In this document: positions 53,269 to 63,015 of the stretch, one piece after another
Layout of the letters: each line of letters begins with the position of its first letter
Position numbering within the stretch: the stretch's first letter is position 1
Assembly: GCA_017304685.1 (NCBI GenBank)
Contig: JAFKLR010000003.1
Span: 186,001-250,000 of the forward strand
From: Sphingobacteriia bacterium
GTDB lineage: Bacteria; Pseudomonadota; Alphaproteobacteria; Rickettsiales; 33-17
Direction of reading: 5' to 3'
DNA length: 64,000 bases
Program-made: the position numbers and the translations under genes
Notes under the pieces: generated by a model
The model's database searches: none
What the model saw: the letters and a program-made list of their open reading frames with translations, nothing else
Told to the model about the DNA's origin: nothing

Positions 53269-54084
53269 ATGATTTCAATTGGCCTTATAATCTTTAGAGA
53301 AATGTTAGAAATAGTTTTAATGCTTTGTGTAGTTTTAAGTGCCACAAAAAGCTTACCTAATAGAAATCAATACCTAGCTGCAGGCGCGGGAGCCGGAGTT
53401 TTATTATCTATTTTATTAACCTATATGGATGAGTTTTTTAATAACAGTTTTGGCGGTATGGGACAAGAATTAATTAATGGTATAGCTCTTATAACTACTT
53501 CGGTTATGATGGGTGCGACTGTTATTTGGATGTCAAAAAATGCTGTAAAAACTGGTGCGAATATTAAGCACGTCGCAAAAGCTGTTGAAACGGGACACAA
53601 AACACCTTGGTCATTATCCTATGTTGTAGCTATGATCATTTTTAGGGAAGGAGCTGAAATAGTTATCTATGTAACAAGCCTAATTAGTGCAACTAAAATT
53701 AATGGGATTCAAATAGCTTTGGCATCTATTGTGGCAACAGGTCTTGCAATTACCTGCGGGGTTTTATTCTATTATGGTACTAACACTGTGCTTAAAAAAT
53801 ATTTATTCCCAATTAGTAATTGGTTGATAATTATAATTGCTGCCGGCCTTTCTGCTCAAGCTGCAAGTTTCTTTATTGCTGCAGGTGTGTTACCTGAAAT
53901 TGTCTCTACAGTCTGGGATATAGGCAGATATATTAAGTTTGATGATATTATAAGTAATACTTTTGGACTTTCTTCTTATATGGCCCGTCCTTCATTAACC
54001 GAATTAATGTTCTTTGTAGGTACATTAGGGGGCCTAAGTTATATGATTAAAAATCAAGCGCATAAAAAAGAAATAAAAGCTTAA
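53269..54084 (+). CDS. FTR1-family high-affinity iron permease
   Basis: A 271-residue inner-membrane protein with about seven helices that imports ferric or ferrous iron, as EfeU/Ftr1. Both REXXE iron-binding motifs are present: REMLEIV in helix 1 (about residues 8-14) and REGAEIV in helix 4 (about 126-132). It follows the cupredoxin gene by 11 bases under one Fur-type site. Compared with EfeUOB there is no EfeB peroxidase and the cupredoxin is separate. The unit appears to be a minimal two-gene iron importer. Confidence 0.95.
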   Translation: MISIGLIIFREMLEIVLMLCVVLSATKSLPNRNQYLAAGAGAGVLLSILLTYMDEFFNNSFGGMGQELINGIALITTSVMMGATVIWMSKNAVKTGANIKHVAKAVETGHKTPWSLSYVVAMIIFREGAEIVIYVTSLISATKINGIQIALASIVATGLAITCGVLFYYGTNTVLKKYLFPISNWLIIIIAAGLSAQAASFFIAAGVLPEIVSTVWDIGRYIKFDDIISNTFGLSSYMARPSLTELMFFVGTLGGLSYMIKNQAHKKEIKA

Positions 54085-54181
54085 GAGTGTTAATATTTAT
54101 ATATATTATTAAAAATATGTATACATTTCCATGTTATATAATTTAATATAATTAAGTGTGTTAAATTTGCGTATATCTTAC

Positions 54182-55477
54182 ATGATGTTTTTTAGATCTA
54201 TAATTATTCTTTTACTTACTTTACACAATGCGTTTGCTATTAATATTATTCGTGATGCTGAAATAGAATCGGTAATTAATGAAATTGCGAATCCAATTAT
54301 TAAAGCTACAAAGCTTACAAGCGATATAAAAATCTATATTGTAGATAATAAAGAAATAAATGCATATGCAACTAGTGGAAATTTAGTTTTTATTAATCAT
54401 GGGCTTATATTAAAAAGCCAAACTCCAGAAATGGTAGCAGGGGTACTTGCACATGAATTTGGCCACATTAAAGCGGGACACGCTATTACACGTAAGAAAA
54501 TATTTGCCGATGCATCTCTAATGCATGCAGCAGTTTTACTTATGACCATCGGATCATCGCTACTTGTTAATTCTCCGGAAGCAGTATGGGCATTAATGGT
54601 AAAGGGTGTAGATACTGTAGAAAAAATAAAATATAGATATACTCGAGATCAAGAACAAGCAGCAGACATGGCTGCAATTAATTTCCTACAATCGGCAGGT
54701 TATTCACCGCATGGCATTATTGATATGCTTAAATTAACAAGCAGATATGATAGAATTTATAGCGATCTTTATGCCAGAACACATCCTTTCTCTATGGATC
54801 GAATCAATATTATTAAGCCATATGTTGGGGCCTGGAAGACTCGTCAGATAATTGATCCTTTTAGATTTAATTTAGCAAAAGCAAAATTAGAAGCTTATTT
54901 GGCGGAAGACAAAGGAAGTAAGTTACTTGCAAAAATTGCTAGAAAAAATGATGACATTTCACATTATCAGAAAGCTATTATTTATTTAAAAAAATATAAT
55001 CTTCTTAAAGCTGAAGAAGAAATGCAGAGCCTACTTATTAAGTATAATAATAATCCATATTTTAATGAGCTTTATGCACAAATTTTATTAGAAAAAAAAG
55101 AAGTAAGTAAAGCTCTTGAATATATGAAAAAGGCTTTAAATCATGATTCTAAAAGCCCACTTCTTTTGACGCAGCACGCCATTCTTCTTTTAGGTGCTTT
55201 TGATTTGACTAAGGAAAGTTATTATGCAAAAGAGGCAATTAAAGCACTCGAAAGAGCAAATACTTTAGAACGTGATTATATAAATTTTCAAATGCTTGCA
55301 AGAGCCTATGGATATGTTGATAATATAGCACTTGCAGAGTATAATTTAGCGGAAGCTAATTTTATTATTGGTGATTATAGAACGGCTCGTAAACATGCAA
55401 ATAGGGCTATGAAATTTAAAAATCTAAATTCTAAAACAAAAACTCGTTTGGCTGATATTGTTAAGCTTGCTGAATAA
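54182..55477 (+). CDS. Periplasmic M48 metalloprotease with TPR domain (BepA-like)
   Basis: A secreted zinc protease for outer-membrane protein quality control. I start at the ATG at 54182 (431 residues), giving the signal peptide MMFFRSIIILLLTLHNAFA; a GTG at 54158 would add eight residues ahead of it. The zinc site is GVLAHEFGHIKAGH (HExxH near residue 92) with the third ligand Glu in RDQEQAADMAAI. The C-terminal 180 residues are TPR helices (AIIYLKKYNLLKAEEEMQSL, ALEYMKKALNHDSKSPLLL), the architecture of BepA/YfgC. In E. coli BepA degrades misfolded LptD and BamA; a similar envelope role is likely here. Confidence 0.93.
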   Translation: MMFFRSIIILLLTLHNAFAINIIRDAEIESVINEIANPIIKATKLTSDIKIYIVDNKEINAYATSGNLVFINHGLILKSQTPEMVAGVLAHEFGHIKAGHAITRKKIFADASLMHAAVLLMTIGSSLLVNSPEAVWALMVKGVDTVEKIKYRYTRDQEQAADMAAINFLQSAGYSPHGIIDMLKLTSRYDRIYSDLYARTHPFSMDRINIIKPYVGAWKTRQIIDPFRFNLAKAKLEAYLAEDKGSKLLAKIARKNDDISHYQKAIIYLKKYNLLKAEEEMQSLLIKYNNNPYFNELYAQILLEKKEVSKALEYMKKALNHDSKSPLLLTQHAILLLGAFDLTKESYYAKEAIKALERANTLERDYINFQMLARAYGYVDNIALAEYNLAEANFIIGDYRTARKHANRAMKFKNLNSKTKTRLADIVKLAE

Positions 55478-55550
55478 ATTAAAATTATAATTTACTTCAT
55501 ATGCTATTTTGTTATAAAAAAATCATTTAACTTCTTATTAACATTTTACT

Positions 55551-57770
55551 ATGCAAACTCAAGAGTTAACTTTCAATAAGATTGAATATAAAACTTTACC
55601 TTTATATATCGCATACGGTCAGCTCATTGAAAATGACGAAGATATTATAAAAAAAACAGTAATTGCAGATATAAAATCTCTTTTTGACTTATATCCTAAC
55701 TTAAAGCAAGCATATGGAAAATTTTTTGATAAATATGAAAGAGCTTTAACTATTGCGTTTAAGGGATATAATTTTGATGAATTATTTACTCTTGTAATCG
55801 ATGAAAAATTTTTTCATGAAAATCCTTATTTAAGAGAAAAATATAGTAAAGAAGTAGCTCCATATGAACAAGAATTAGCAAAAGAAGCAAAAGGCTATAA
55901 TTTTCATGAGATATTTACTCTCTTAAATGTTGAAAGTTTATTTAAAACTTCTGGAACTTTTTTGAAAAAATGGGGCCCAGTAGTAGAGAAATATAAAAAT
56001 GCGCTAACATCTAGCTTACAGGAATATAGGTTTAAAGAACTATATGAATTGTTAGAAGATCCTGAGTTCATTAAAGCATTAAATGAATTTCCTCCATTTA
56101 TACGTGGTATTGCATATGTTTTTATTCATCATTTCTGTAATCGAAGTTTTTTAAAAAATTCAGATCATGAAATTTCTGATGAAGAATATAGGAAAGGTTA
56201 TAAAGATTATTTGGTAGAAGATTTATTATATAATTTAGTTAATAAAAATGGAACGGCAGCTCTTGCAATAATATGCAACTTTTTAAAACATAAAGATATT
56301 ATTGACGATGAGGGTACTTTAAATGTTAATACTATACCGAGATATAGAACAGTTTTTCACTTCAGTTTATATATATGTGATCTTTTACAACACACAAAAG
56401 ATTTCCTTTCTTATAACGAAATAAAAAAAGTTGTTAAACTTAATGACGAGCAAATTCTTTATTGTGTACGTGAGAAAATTCCAAAGTTAAATTATAATTT
56501 GTATCATTTTGCTACTTTATCAACATCTAAAATACATGCAAAGTTAAAGAATTGCACTGATGTTATTAATGATGAGGTTATAAATAACATCTTAAATATT
56601 ACTACGAAAAATAATATTGAAATGCCTATTTCTCTTAATGAAATAAGAGAAAGGTTCAAAAATTGTGTAGGCAAAAATGGCTTATTTAATATGGAGTTAT
56701 TTTATAAAAATGTACTTTTTGTGGCTTATAACGCTAATGATGAAAAAGGATTAAGTAATATAACTTTTTTAACTTTTGAAGATAAATTATTTGATTTTAC
56801 ATTTGTTTTACTTGCAATGTATGAACAAATTAGACCCGATCTTTATGCTTTTATTTATGCTAAATATAAAGCTCAGAATAAAGAAGACGCGCTTTTTTAT
56901 AGCATTAATGATCCTGTATATTTTACTAGGATTAAAAATAATGTTTTAAATGTTATGCAAATAGCCTTGATATGCAATAATTATAAGTTATTCGTAGATT
57001 GCGCCTCTATGTATGCTTCAAATTTTAATGCTAGAATCGAAGGATATGATGATGGACTTTTACATTTAACATGTGCTTTAGAACACGCTAATGCATTAGT
57101 GTTAATGTTAAACTTTGGTATAAAAGAAGTTGCGAGCAAAATGGCAAGGGATTTATCTATAAAAACTCAAACGGTTATTCCACCTTTTAAAAAAGCTCTT
57201 AATATAAGAATGCTTAATAAGCAAGAAGCTGCGCCGTTGCATATTGCATGTTACACAGGAAATTTCGAGATTGTAGACTTACTATGCGATGCCCTTGATA
57301 TTGAAGCAAACCGAAATAATAAATATGTATACTTATATTATACTGATGAAAATGGTTATGCACCAATTCATTATGCCATTGCTTGTAAAGACGAAGCTAA
57401 ATCAATTCAAGTAGTAAAGTATTTGCTGGCAAAAGATAAATCTCAGATTTTTTTAACTACACTTAATGAAGATAGATTTACTCTGCTACATTTAGCATGT
57501 TACTTTGGAAAATCCAAGTTACTTAATTATTTACTAACTGAAAAAAAAGTTACGATACAAAAAAACGCAAAGGGATTATGGCCATGGGAAGTTATTAAAG
57601 ATAAAAATGTTAAAGCCACTATATCTGAAGCCTTCGAGAAATCAAAAAAAGATAGCGAGGAAATAAAAGAGAATTCTCAATCGTTTCGTAAAGAAGAGGA
57701 TATTAAAATTGAGATTAAACCGCCAATTTTCGATTTAATTAATAATGTAAAAAGTCAGTTAAAAATTTAA
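55551..57770 (+). CDS. Large ankyrin-repeat protein with novel N-terminal repeats
   Basis: A 739-residue protein with no signal peptide. Residues 30-180 contain three copies of a repeat of about 45-50 residues ending in the same block: FKGYNFDELFTLVIDEKFF, AKGYNFHEIFTLLNVESLF and LQEYRFKELYELLEDPEF. The middle (180-500) is helical and unrecognised. Ankyrin repeats occupy about 500-690: AAPLHIACYTGNFEIVDLL, NGYAPIHYAIACKDEAKSI, RFTLLHLACYFGKSKLLNYL. The C-terminus is charged. This is a typical large effector build, but secretion is inference. The gene is single and on the same strand as nadM downstream, 61 bases apart. Confidence 0.88.
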   Translation: MQTQELTFNKIEYKTLPLYIAYGQLIENDEDIIKKTVIADIKSLFDLYPNLKQAYGKFFDKYERALTIAFKGYNFDELFTLVIDEKFFHENPYLREKYSKEVAPYEQELAKEAKGYNFHEIFTLLNVESLFKTSGTFLKKWGPVVEKYKNALTSSLQEYRFKELYELLEDPEFIKALNEFPPFIRGIAYVFIHHFCNRSFLKNSDHEISDEEYRKGYKDYLVEDLLYNLVNKNGTAALAIICNFLKHKDIIDDEGTLNVNTIPRYRTVFHFSLYICDLLQHTKDFLSYNEIKKVVKLNDEQILYCVREKIPKLNYNLYHFATLSTSKIHAKLKNCTDVINDEVINNILNITTKNNIEMPISLNEIRERFKNCVGKNGLFNMELFYKNVLFVAYNANDEKGLSNITFLTFEDKLFDFTFVLLAMYEQIRPDLYAFIYAKYKAQNKEDALFYSINDPVYFTRIKNNVLNVMQIALICNNYKLFVDCASMYASNFNARIEGYDDGLLHLTCALEHANALVLMLNFGIKEVASKMARDLSIKTQTVIPPFKKALNIRMLNKQEAAPLHIACYTGNFEIVDLLCDALDIEANRNNKYVYLYYTDENGYAPIHYAIACKDEAKSIQVVKYLLAKDKSQIFLTTLNEDRFTLLHLACYFGKSKLLNYLLTEKKVTIQKNAKGLWPWEVIKDKNVKATISEAFEKSKKDSEEIKENSQSFRKEEDIKIEIKPPIFDLINNVKSQLKI

Positions 57771-57831
57771 GCTTTATGATTTTGTTAATTTATGGTAATA
57801 TAAATTAATTTAACTTAACTGATTATGTTTA

Positions 57832-58389
57832 ATGTACGTATACGATTATGTAATTTATATAGGTAGATTTCAACCTTTTCATAAAGGACATTTTTATGTA
57901 GTTGAAAAGGCCTTAAAAAAAGCTCAAAAAATTCTTATAATTTGTGGCTCTGCTAATATTAATTTTACTACTAAAAATCCATTTACTTTTGAAGATAGAA
58001 AATTAATTATTGAAAAAAATCTTAAAGACAAATATCCACATAGATATACCGTTCTTCCTTTAATTGATACTCCAACCGACGAAGAATGGGAGCAAGAACT
58101 CTATAAAATTGTTGAAAACTACATTAAATCTGAAGCAATAAGTAATCCTAAACTAGCTTTAATAGGTCATAAAAAAGATGATTCCTGTTATTATTTAGAC
58201 ATGTTTAAAAATTGGGATTATATTGAAGTCCCCAATTATAAAGGGATTAATGCTACAGATATCAGAGAAAAGATCTCTTCTCATGATGATGAAGATCATG
58301 AATGGATGAATGATCTGACTGAAGAAACTCTAAAGGTTTTAGAAAAGCTAAAATCTCATAAAGAATATAATAAATTTATAAAATTTTAG
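57832..58389 (+). CDS. Nicotinamide-nucleotide adenylyltransferase, NadM type
   Basis: A 185-residue nucleotidyltransferase. IGRFQPFHKGHFYVVEKAL carries the GRFQPxHxGH signature of NadM, and GSANINFTTKNPFTFEDRKL is the typical second motif; NATDIREKI matches the C-terminal T-x-I-R. NadM joins NMN (or NaMN) with ATP to NAD. In several bacteria NadM is fused to a Nudix domain; here it stands alone. It suggests salvage of NMN or its precursors rather than de novo synthesis, though no other NAD gene is in the window to confirm this. Confidence 0.9.
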   Translation: MYVYDYVIYIGRFQPFHKGHFYVVEKALKKAQKILIICGSANINFTTKNPFTFEDRKLIIEKNLKDKYPHRYTVLPLIDTPTDEEWEQELYKIVENYIKSEAISNPKLALIGHKKDDSCYYLDMFKNWDYIEVPNYKGINATDIREKISSHDDEDHEWMNDLTEETLKVLEKLKSHKEYNKFIKF

Positions 58390-58526
58390 ACTAAAGTTCT
58401 CTTTCAAAAGAAATTATGCCTATTTTTATTCTGCTCACTGTTTAATCTTTTAACATATTCAATTGACTTGCGGTTAAAAGAAGTTGTAGTATGTAAATAT
58501 ACTTAAAATATTAACAGAGTTTAAGC

Positions 58527-60491
58527 ATGACTATTTTACAAAAATTTCTAAGCGCAGGAATTTTAGCTTTCATTGTTATAGTAACAGGCAATCTTTACAC
58601 TTATAATTTACAAACTAATATAGATTCTCATTCACGTGAACTTTTAACTCAATTTCTTAATAATAATATTCTTTCAGAGATCAAACATAATACTAATAAT
58701 GTTTTGATACATACCAATCATATAGTGGAGGCTAATGGTAATAAGGTAGAGATAAAAAGATCATTTAATGAAATTGCTAAATTAATTATTGAAGTAAAGA
58801 ATGGATTAAATTCTTTAAAAAACAGTTTAGAAAAACAAAACAATAAGAAAGTTTATAATGATTTTAAGGAGCTTAGTGAAGAGTATAAAGCTTACTATAA
58901 AATTATAGATGAAAATTTAAACAACGCTATAAAGAACAATCTAGGGCAAGAAGCTATAATTAAATCCTTCAATGAATTAAAAAATGTTAGAGATAGAATT
59001 AATAACAAAATTCAGATTTTAACTAATGATTTAGCTACGATTATAAATAATTCTTACTCTTCTCTTGATTATGAAGTAGATAAATCTAAAGAAAGCCAAA
59101 TTATTATATTACTACTAACTGCTATTTTTATTATCCCAATATTTGGTTACTTATTTTATTATATAGTCACTTCTTTAAAATCCTCTACTTCTGACCTCAC
59201 AACACTTGCTAATGACGATTTCAATATTAAAATCACAGGTTTAGATCGTAAAGATGAAATTGGTCAAATAGCATTAGCTTCGCAAAATATTAAGGAAAAA
59301 CTTGTTCAAATAGTTAAATTAAAACATATGATTCAAGAAATGCCATTAGGTATTATTCAATCCAGCACTGATGATGATTTTGGAATAATCTATACAAATG
59401 ATACCTTAAAAAAACTTTTAAAACCTGTGCAAGCTTTATTAAATATTCAAGTAGATAATATAATAAATTATAAACTACTTAATCTTTTTCCTCATTTAAG
59501 GGAACAATTTATTAGCGTTTCTACTGGTAAAATATTTAATTATAAAACTCAATTAAAAATAGGAAGAGAAGTTTTTGAAATAGAAATATTAAATGTGAAA
59601 GATAATAACGGGAAAATTACTAATTTAATGGTAACTTTAGCAGATATTAGTAAAATAAAGGAAATTGCGAATGTTTTTGAAAATAATTTTGGTAGTAGTA
59701 TAAAGGACTTAGTAACTTCAATATTAAATATAAAAAATAACGCAAGTAAGCTTTCTACATTTATCCAACAAATTCAAAAGCAATCCATTACAGTAGCTAA
59801 TTCTACTTCTGGAACAGGAGAAGATATTAATAATATAGCTTATGCAATAGAAGAACTTTCTTCTTCGATTAGTGAAATAAATGAAAAGCTTCAACAATTT
59901 TGCTTTATTTCAAATAGTGCATTAAAGGAAACAATTTCTTCTAATGAAGTTATTCGCGAACTTTTTACAAAAATAGAAAATATTGGAAAAATTAAAGATA
60001 CGATAATGGCTATAGCCGAACAAATTAACTTACTATCTCTTAATGCAACAATTGAAGCTGCAAGAGCTGGGGAAGTAGGTAAAGGCTTTGCAGTTGTTGC
60101 AAGTGAAGTAAAGTCGCTTGCTCATCAAACTGCTAAAGCATCTGAAGAAATTGCAGTTCAAGTTCAAGATGTCCAAAATTCTACTTTAAAGGTAGTAACA
60201 TCAATTGATTCACTTGAGGAAATAGTAAAAGAAATGCAATATCTTTCAACTTCTATTGCTTCTGTTATTGAAGAGCAATCCATGGAAATTAATGAAATCT
60301 CCCAGAATGCACAAAAAACTGCATTAAATACTAATGATATTTCTAAAAGCATTCAATTTATCAAAATGGATGGCGAGGTTATTAATAAATCTTCTGATGA
60401 TTTTATTAATAACTCCAAAAATATGGCCGAAAAAATTGATGTTTTAAAAAGAAAAGCTGAAGAATTTTTAGAAATTGTCAGAAATTACTAA
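58527..60491 (+). CDS. Methyl-accepting chemotaxis protein
   Basis: A 654-residue chemoreceptor. First helix at about 7-27 ([20 protein letters not shown]), a periplasmic helical ligand domain to about 190 (four-helix-bundle type), second helix near 191-215 ([20 protein letters not shown]), HAMP ([20 protein letters not shown], about 224-270), a small PAS-like domain ([14 protein letters not shown], about 285-385) and the MCP signalling domain (about 400-654). The hairpin tip that binds CheA and CheW is conserved: [20 protein letters not shown] then [15 protein letters not shown]. No che or flagellar gene is in the window. Such receptors are rare in Rickettsiales. Confidence 0.95.
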   Translation: MTILQKFLSAGILAFIVIVTGNLYTYNLQTNIDSHSRELLTQFLNNNILSEIKHNTNNVLIHTNHIVEANGNKVEIKRSFNEIAKLIIEVKNGLNSLKNSLEKQNNKKVYNDFKELSEEYKAYYKIIDENLNNAIKNNLGQEAIIKSFNELKNVRDRINNKIQILTNDLATIINNSYSSLDYEVDKSKESQIIILLLTAIFIIPIFGYLFYYIVTSLKSSTSDLTTLANDDFNIKITGLDRKDEIGQIALASQNIKEKLVQIVKLKHMIQEMPLGIIQSSTDDDFGIIYTNDTLKKLLKPVQALLNIQVDNIINYKLLNLFPHLREQFISVSTGKIFNYKTQLKIGREVFEIEILNVKDNNGKITNLMVTLADISKIKEIANVFENNFGSSIKDLVTSILNIKNNASKLSTFIQQIQKQSITVANSTSGTGEDINNIAYAIEELSSSISEINEKLQQFCFISNSALKETISSNEVIRELFTKIENIGKIKDTIMAIAEQINLLSLNATIEAARAGEVGKGFAVVASEVKSLAHQTAKASEEIAVQVQDVQNSTLKVVTSIDSLEEIVKEMQYLSTSIASVIEEQSMEINEISQNAQKTALNTNDISKSIQFIKMDGEVINKSSDDFINNSKNMAEKIDVLKRKAEEFLEIVRNY

Positions 60492-60494
60492 AGC

Positions 60495-62792
60495 TTATTC
60501 GATTGAAATATGTTTTTTATTGGTTTGATTATTAAGTATTGTGCCTAATTCTCTGGACACGACTGTTTTAAACATAGTTAAACGCTTATTTATAATTTTT
60601 TGAATTTTAAAATCAATATCGTCTCTATTTTCATATTTCTTTATCTTTTTATAAATAGTATTAGTTATAGTTTCATTTATAAAATCAAATTCAGCCTCTG
60701 AAACTCCTGATCTTTTATCTTTCCATTTTCTAACAGGAATTTGATGGCTTTTTATTTGATACTCTAGTCTTTCTTTTTCTTTTAATGTTTGAGAATCGGA
60801 AGTACTAGATCTAAAGGATGAATTAATGTTTGATTTAATTTCTTTAAAATTTGATATCTGTTGAGAAGAAGTAATAACTTCATTTTCTAAAAGCTTTTGA
60901 TATAAATCTTTAATTTTTTCTAATTTTTGTTGAAGATAAATTCCTATTTCCTTTTCTACAAAACTATCTATCTTTTTACTAATAAGCTCTTGGGTGGTTT
61001 TTCTTATGTCTTTATTAAAATTATTTCCTGTTTGAGCTTGAACAGAAGCTTCTTCTATAATTTTCTCTATAAAAATTTTTGCTTCAAAAATTCCATTAGA
61101 AATAGATTTTTCAAAATTTATTTCTTTTATTTCAGCCATTATTTCAATAAAATTTGCTAAATTCTTTAAATAGGTTTGATTATTTTTTACTCTTTCTGCA
61201 AGTTCAATTGGCACAGCTTTATCATTAACTTTATTATTAATGCAATAAACCTTTTGAATCTCTTCTTCACTAAAAAAGTTTCGAGCAATTATATAACCAG
61301 CGGTGAGGGCATAAGATAATTGATTAATATCCTTATTAGCAACTAGCCTTAACTCTGCTGCGAATTCTTTTGAATAAACAGTTTTTTGAGGGATATTATG
61401 AGATACCATTGATAAATAATGTAAGGCTCTGCTTATAAATTGATTAGCATGTCTTATATTATATTTAAGACTTCTCCCTTCATCTAAACTTGCTGCACTT
61501 ATAACCTTACCACTATCATCAACGATTACTCCGAAATTACTTTCATGAATATCTTCTTTTAAAAAAAGAATACTAGCTGAAAGATGAGTATAATAATCAG
61601 GAAGTTCTTGGTAAAATTCTTTGGTAGGTACTACTATTTTTCCTTCTGCTAAACCGGTTGTAAAACCATCATGGATTTGTTGATTGTTAACTGTCTTTAC
61701 ACGATATTTATAAGGTTTTTTTGTTTTAGCATATCTAGGTTCATTTTGATTAGAAATGTGAGAGACAATAGATTTAAATTGATCAAGATATGTTAAAGCA
61801 ACATAAGGTTTATCGTTAAATAAAACCATTTTAGCTTTTGGAGTAGTGGTGTAATGTTGTGTATTTGATTTATTAATAATAGTTTCCTTTACAGGAGCAG
61901 TTATAACTTCTCTTATTGTTTCAGCATAAGAAGAATAAATATTTCTTTCTCCACTTCCACTTTTAAATACATATCTTTTTTTCTTGTCAGGTTTATTTTT
62001 AGTATGCAATGTACCTATAAATTTCCCTTCAATTGCACCATCTTCAATTTTATTTTCTACAGTTACAACTTTTTTTTCCATCTCTTCTTTGGAATAATTT
62101 TTAGGTAATGTCCAAGCAAGTAAAGCAGAATCAGGGTTAGTTGCAAATTCATAAAAAGCCATAAACTCTCTTCGGCTAATAAAGTCGTTTATTTTAATAT
62201 TTGTATGTGAGTTATTATATTTAGCATAATTATTAAATTTAATACTACAATTTACCTCACTTGTCCTATCATAAATTGCTTTATAATCTGTTATTTGAAG
62301 TAAATTATTTGATAAATCGGTTTTTTGTGGGTAAGTATGATTAATGAGTGAAACGATACTTTCAATATATCTATCATCCATACGGTTATTAGAAATATTT
62401 AATAAATTTAACTTATTACGAGTTGTTGAATTTTGACTATTATAAGTATTTGATAAAGAATTTTGGGTTCGGAAAGATATACTCGTAGCAATTTTACCTA
62501 ACGCTTCTTCTGTGATGTAACAACCTGTAATTTCTAATTCTTCTAATGTTTTTATTCGACCAAGAATTCGTACTACAATATCTAATGCTACTTTATCTTC
62601 AAAATAAACTTCCTGAATTCTAACTATTTTATTTTCACCTAAGTTAGGAAATTTTTCCTTAATTGCATTGTCAACTTTAAAGTAGTTGATGCCTGTAGCT
62701 GTTTGAAAATCCTCTAATTTAAAAGCTTCAAGATGATTATCAATATCTATTTCGAGAATATCCGATTTTATTTTAACAGCAATTATTGGCAT
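60495..62792 (-). CDS. Large protein with LRR segment and kinase-like core
   Basis: A 765-residue protein. Residues 75-175 contain short leucine-rich repeats (LEELEITGCYITEEALGKIA; LNLLNISNNRMDDRYIESIV). Residues 250-470 show the order of a protein/lipid-kinase fold: a lysine in RYVFKSGSGERN (about 272), a Glu in SYAETIREVI, a hinge-like MVLFNDKPYVALTYLDQF, then a catalytic-loop-like LKEDIHESNFGVIV (about 412) and a metal-site-like AASLDEGRSLKYN. This resembles HipA/PI-kinase-type effectors; the assignment is inference. The rest is helical and charged. No signal peptide. It is convergent with the chemoreceptor gene, four bases apart. Confidence 0.75.
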   Translation of the reverse strand: MPIIAVKIKSDILEIDIDNHLEAFKLEDFQTATGINYFKVDNAIKEKFPNLGENKIVRIQEVYFEDKVALDIVVRILGRIKTLEELEITGCYITEEALGKIATSISFRTQNSLSNTYNSQNSTTRNKLNLLNISNNRMDDRYIESIVSLINHTYPQKTDLSNNLLQITDYKAIYDRTSEVNCSIKFNNYAKYNNSHTNIKINDFISRREFMAFYEFATNPDSALLAWTLPKNYSKEEMEKKVVTVENKIEDGAIEGKFIGTLHTKNKPDKKKRYVFKSGSGERNIYSSYAETIREVITAPVKETIINKSNTQHYTTTPKAKMVLFNDKPYVALTYLDQFKSIVSHISNQNEPRYAKTKKPYKYRVKTVNNQQIHDGFTTGLAEGKIVVPTKEFYQELPDYYTHLSASILFLKEDIHESNFGVIVDDSGKVISAASLDEGRSLKYNIRHANQFISRALHYLSMVSHNIPQKTVYSKEFAAELRLVANKDINQLSYALTAGYIIARNFFSEEEIQKVYCINNKVNDKAVPIELAERVKNNQTYLKNLANFIEIMAEIKEINFEKSISNGIFEAKIFIEKIIEEASVQAQTGNNFNKDIRKTTQELISKKIDSFVEKEIGIYLQQKLEKIKDLYQKLLENEVITSSQQISNFKEIKSNINSSFRSSTSDSQTLKEKERLEYQIKSHQIPVRKWKDKRSGVSEAEFDFINETITNTIYKKIKKYENRDDIDFKIQKIINKRLTMFKTVVSRELGTILNNQTNKKHISIE

Positions 62793-62973
62793 TAGATTTT
62801 ATTATATGTGTTAATATTATTATAATTTGGTAGTGTATATTAACAAATAATTAACAAAGCACAAGTAAAAAAAATACTTTTGATCATTACAGTTTCAAAT
62901 ATTATTGAATAACAATATATTAAAATTTCAACATTGTTAAAATTATTAAATTTTTATAAGTATAAATTTAGGA

Positions 62974-63009
62974 AATTGAGAAGCTAAGTAATTCCCTAAG
63001 CCTCTCAAT
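62974..63009 (-). terminator. Likely terminator after maeB
   Basis: An imperfect hairpin TTGAGAAGCTAAG / CTAAGCCTCTCAA (two mismatches) sits just past the maeB stop on the minus strand. Confidence 0.5.
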
Positions 63010-63015
63010 CTAATA

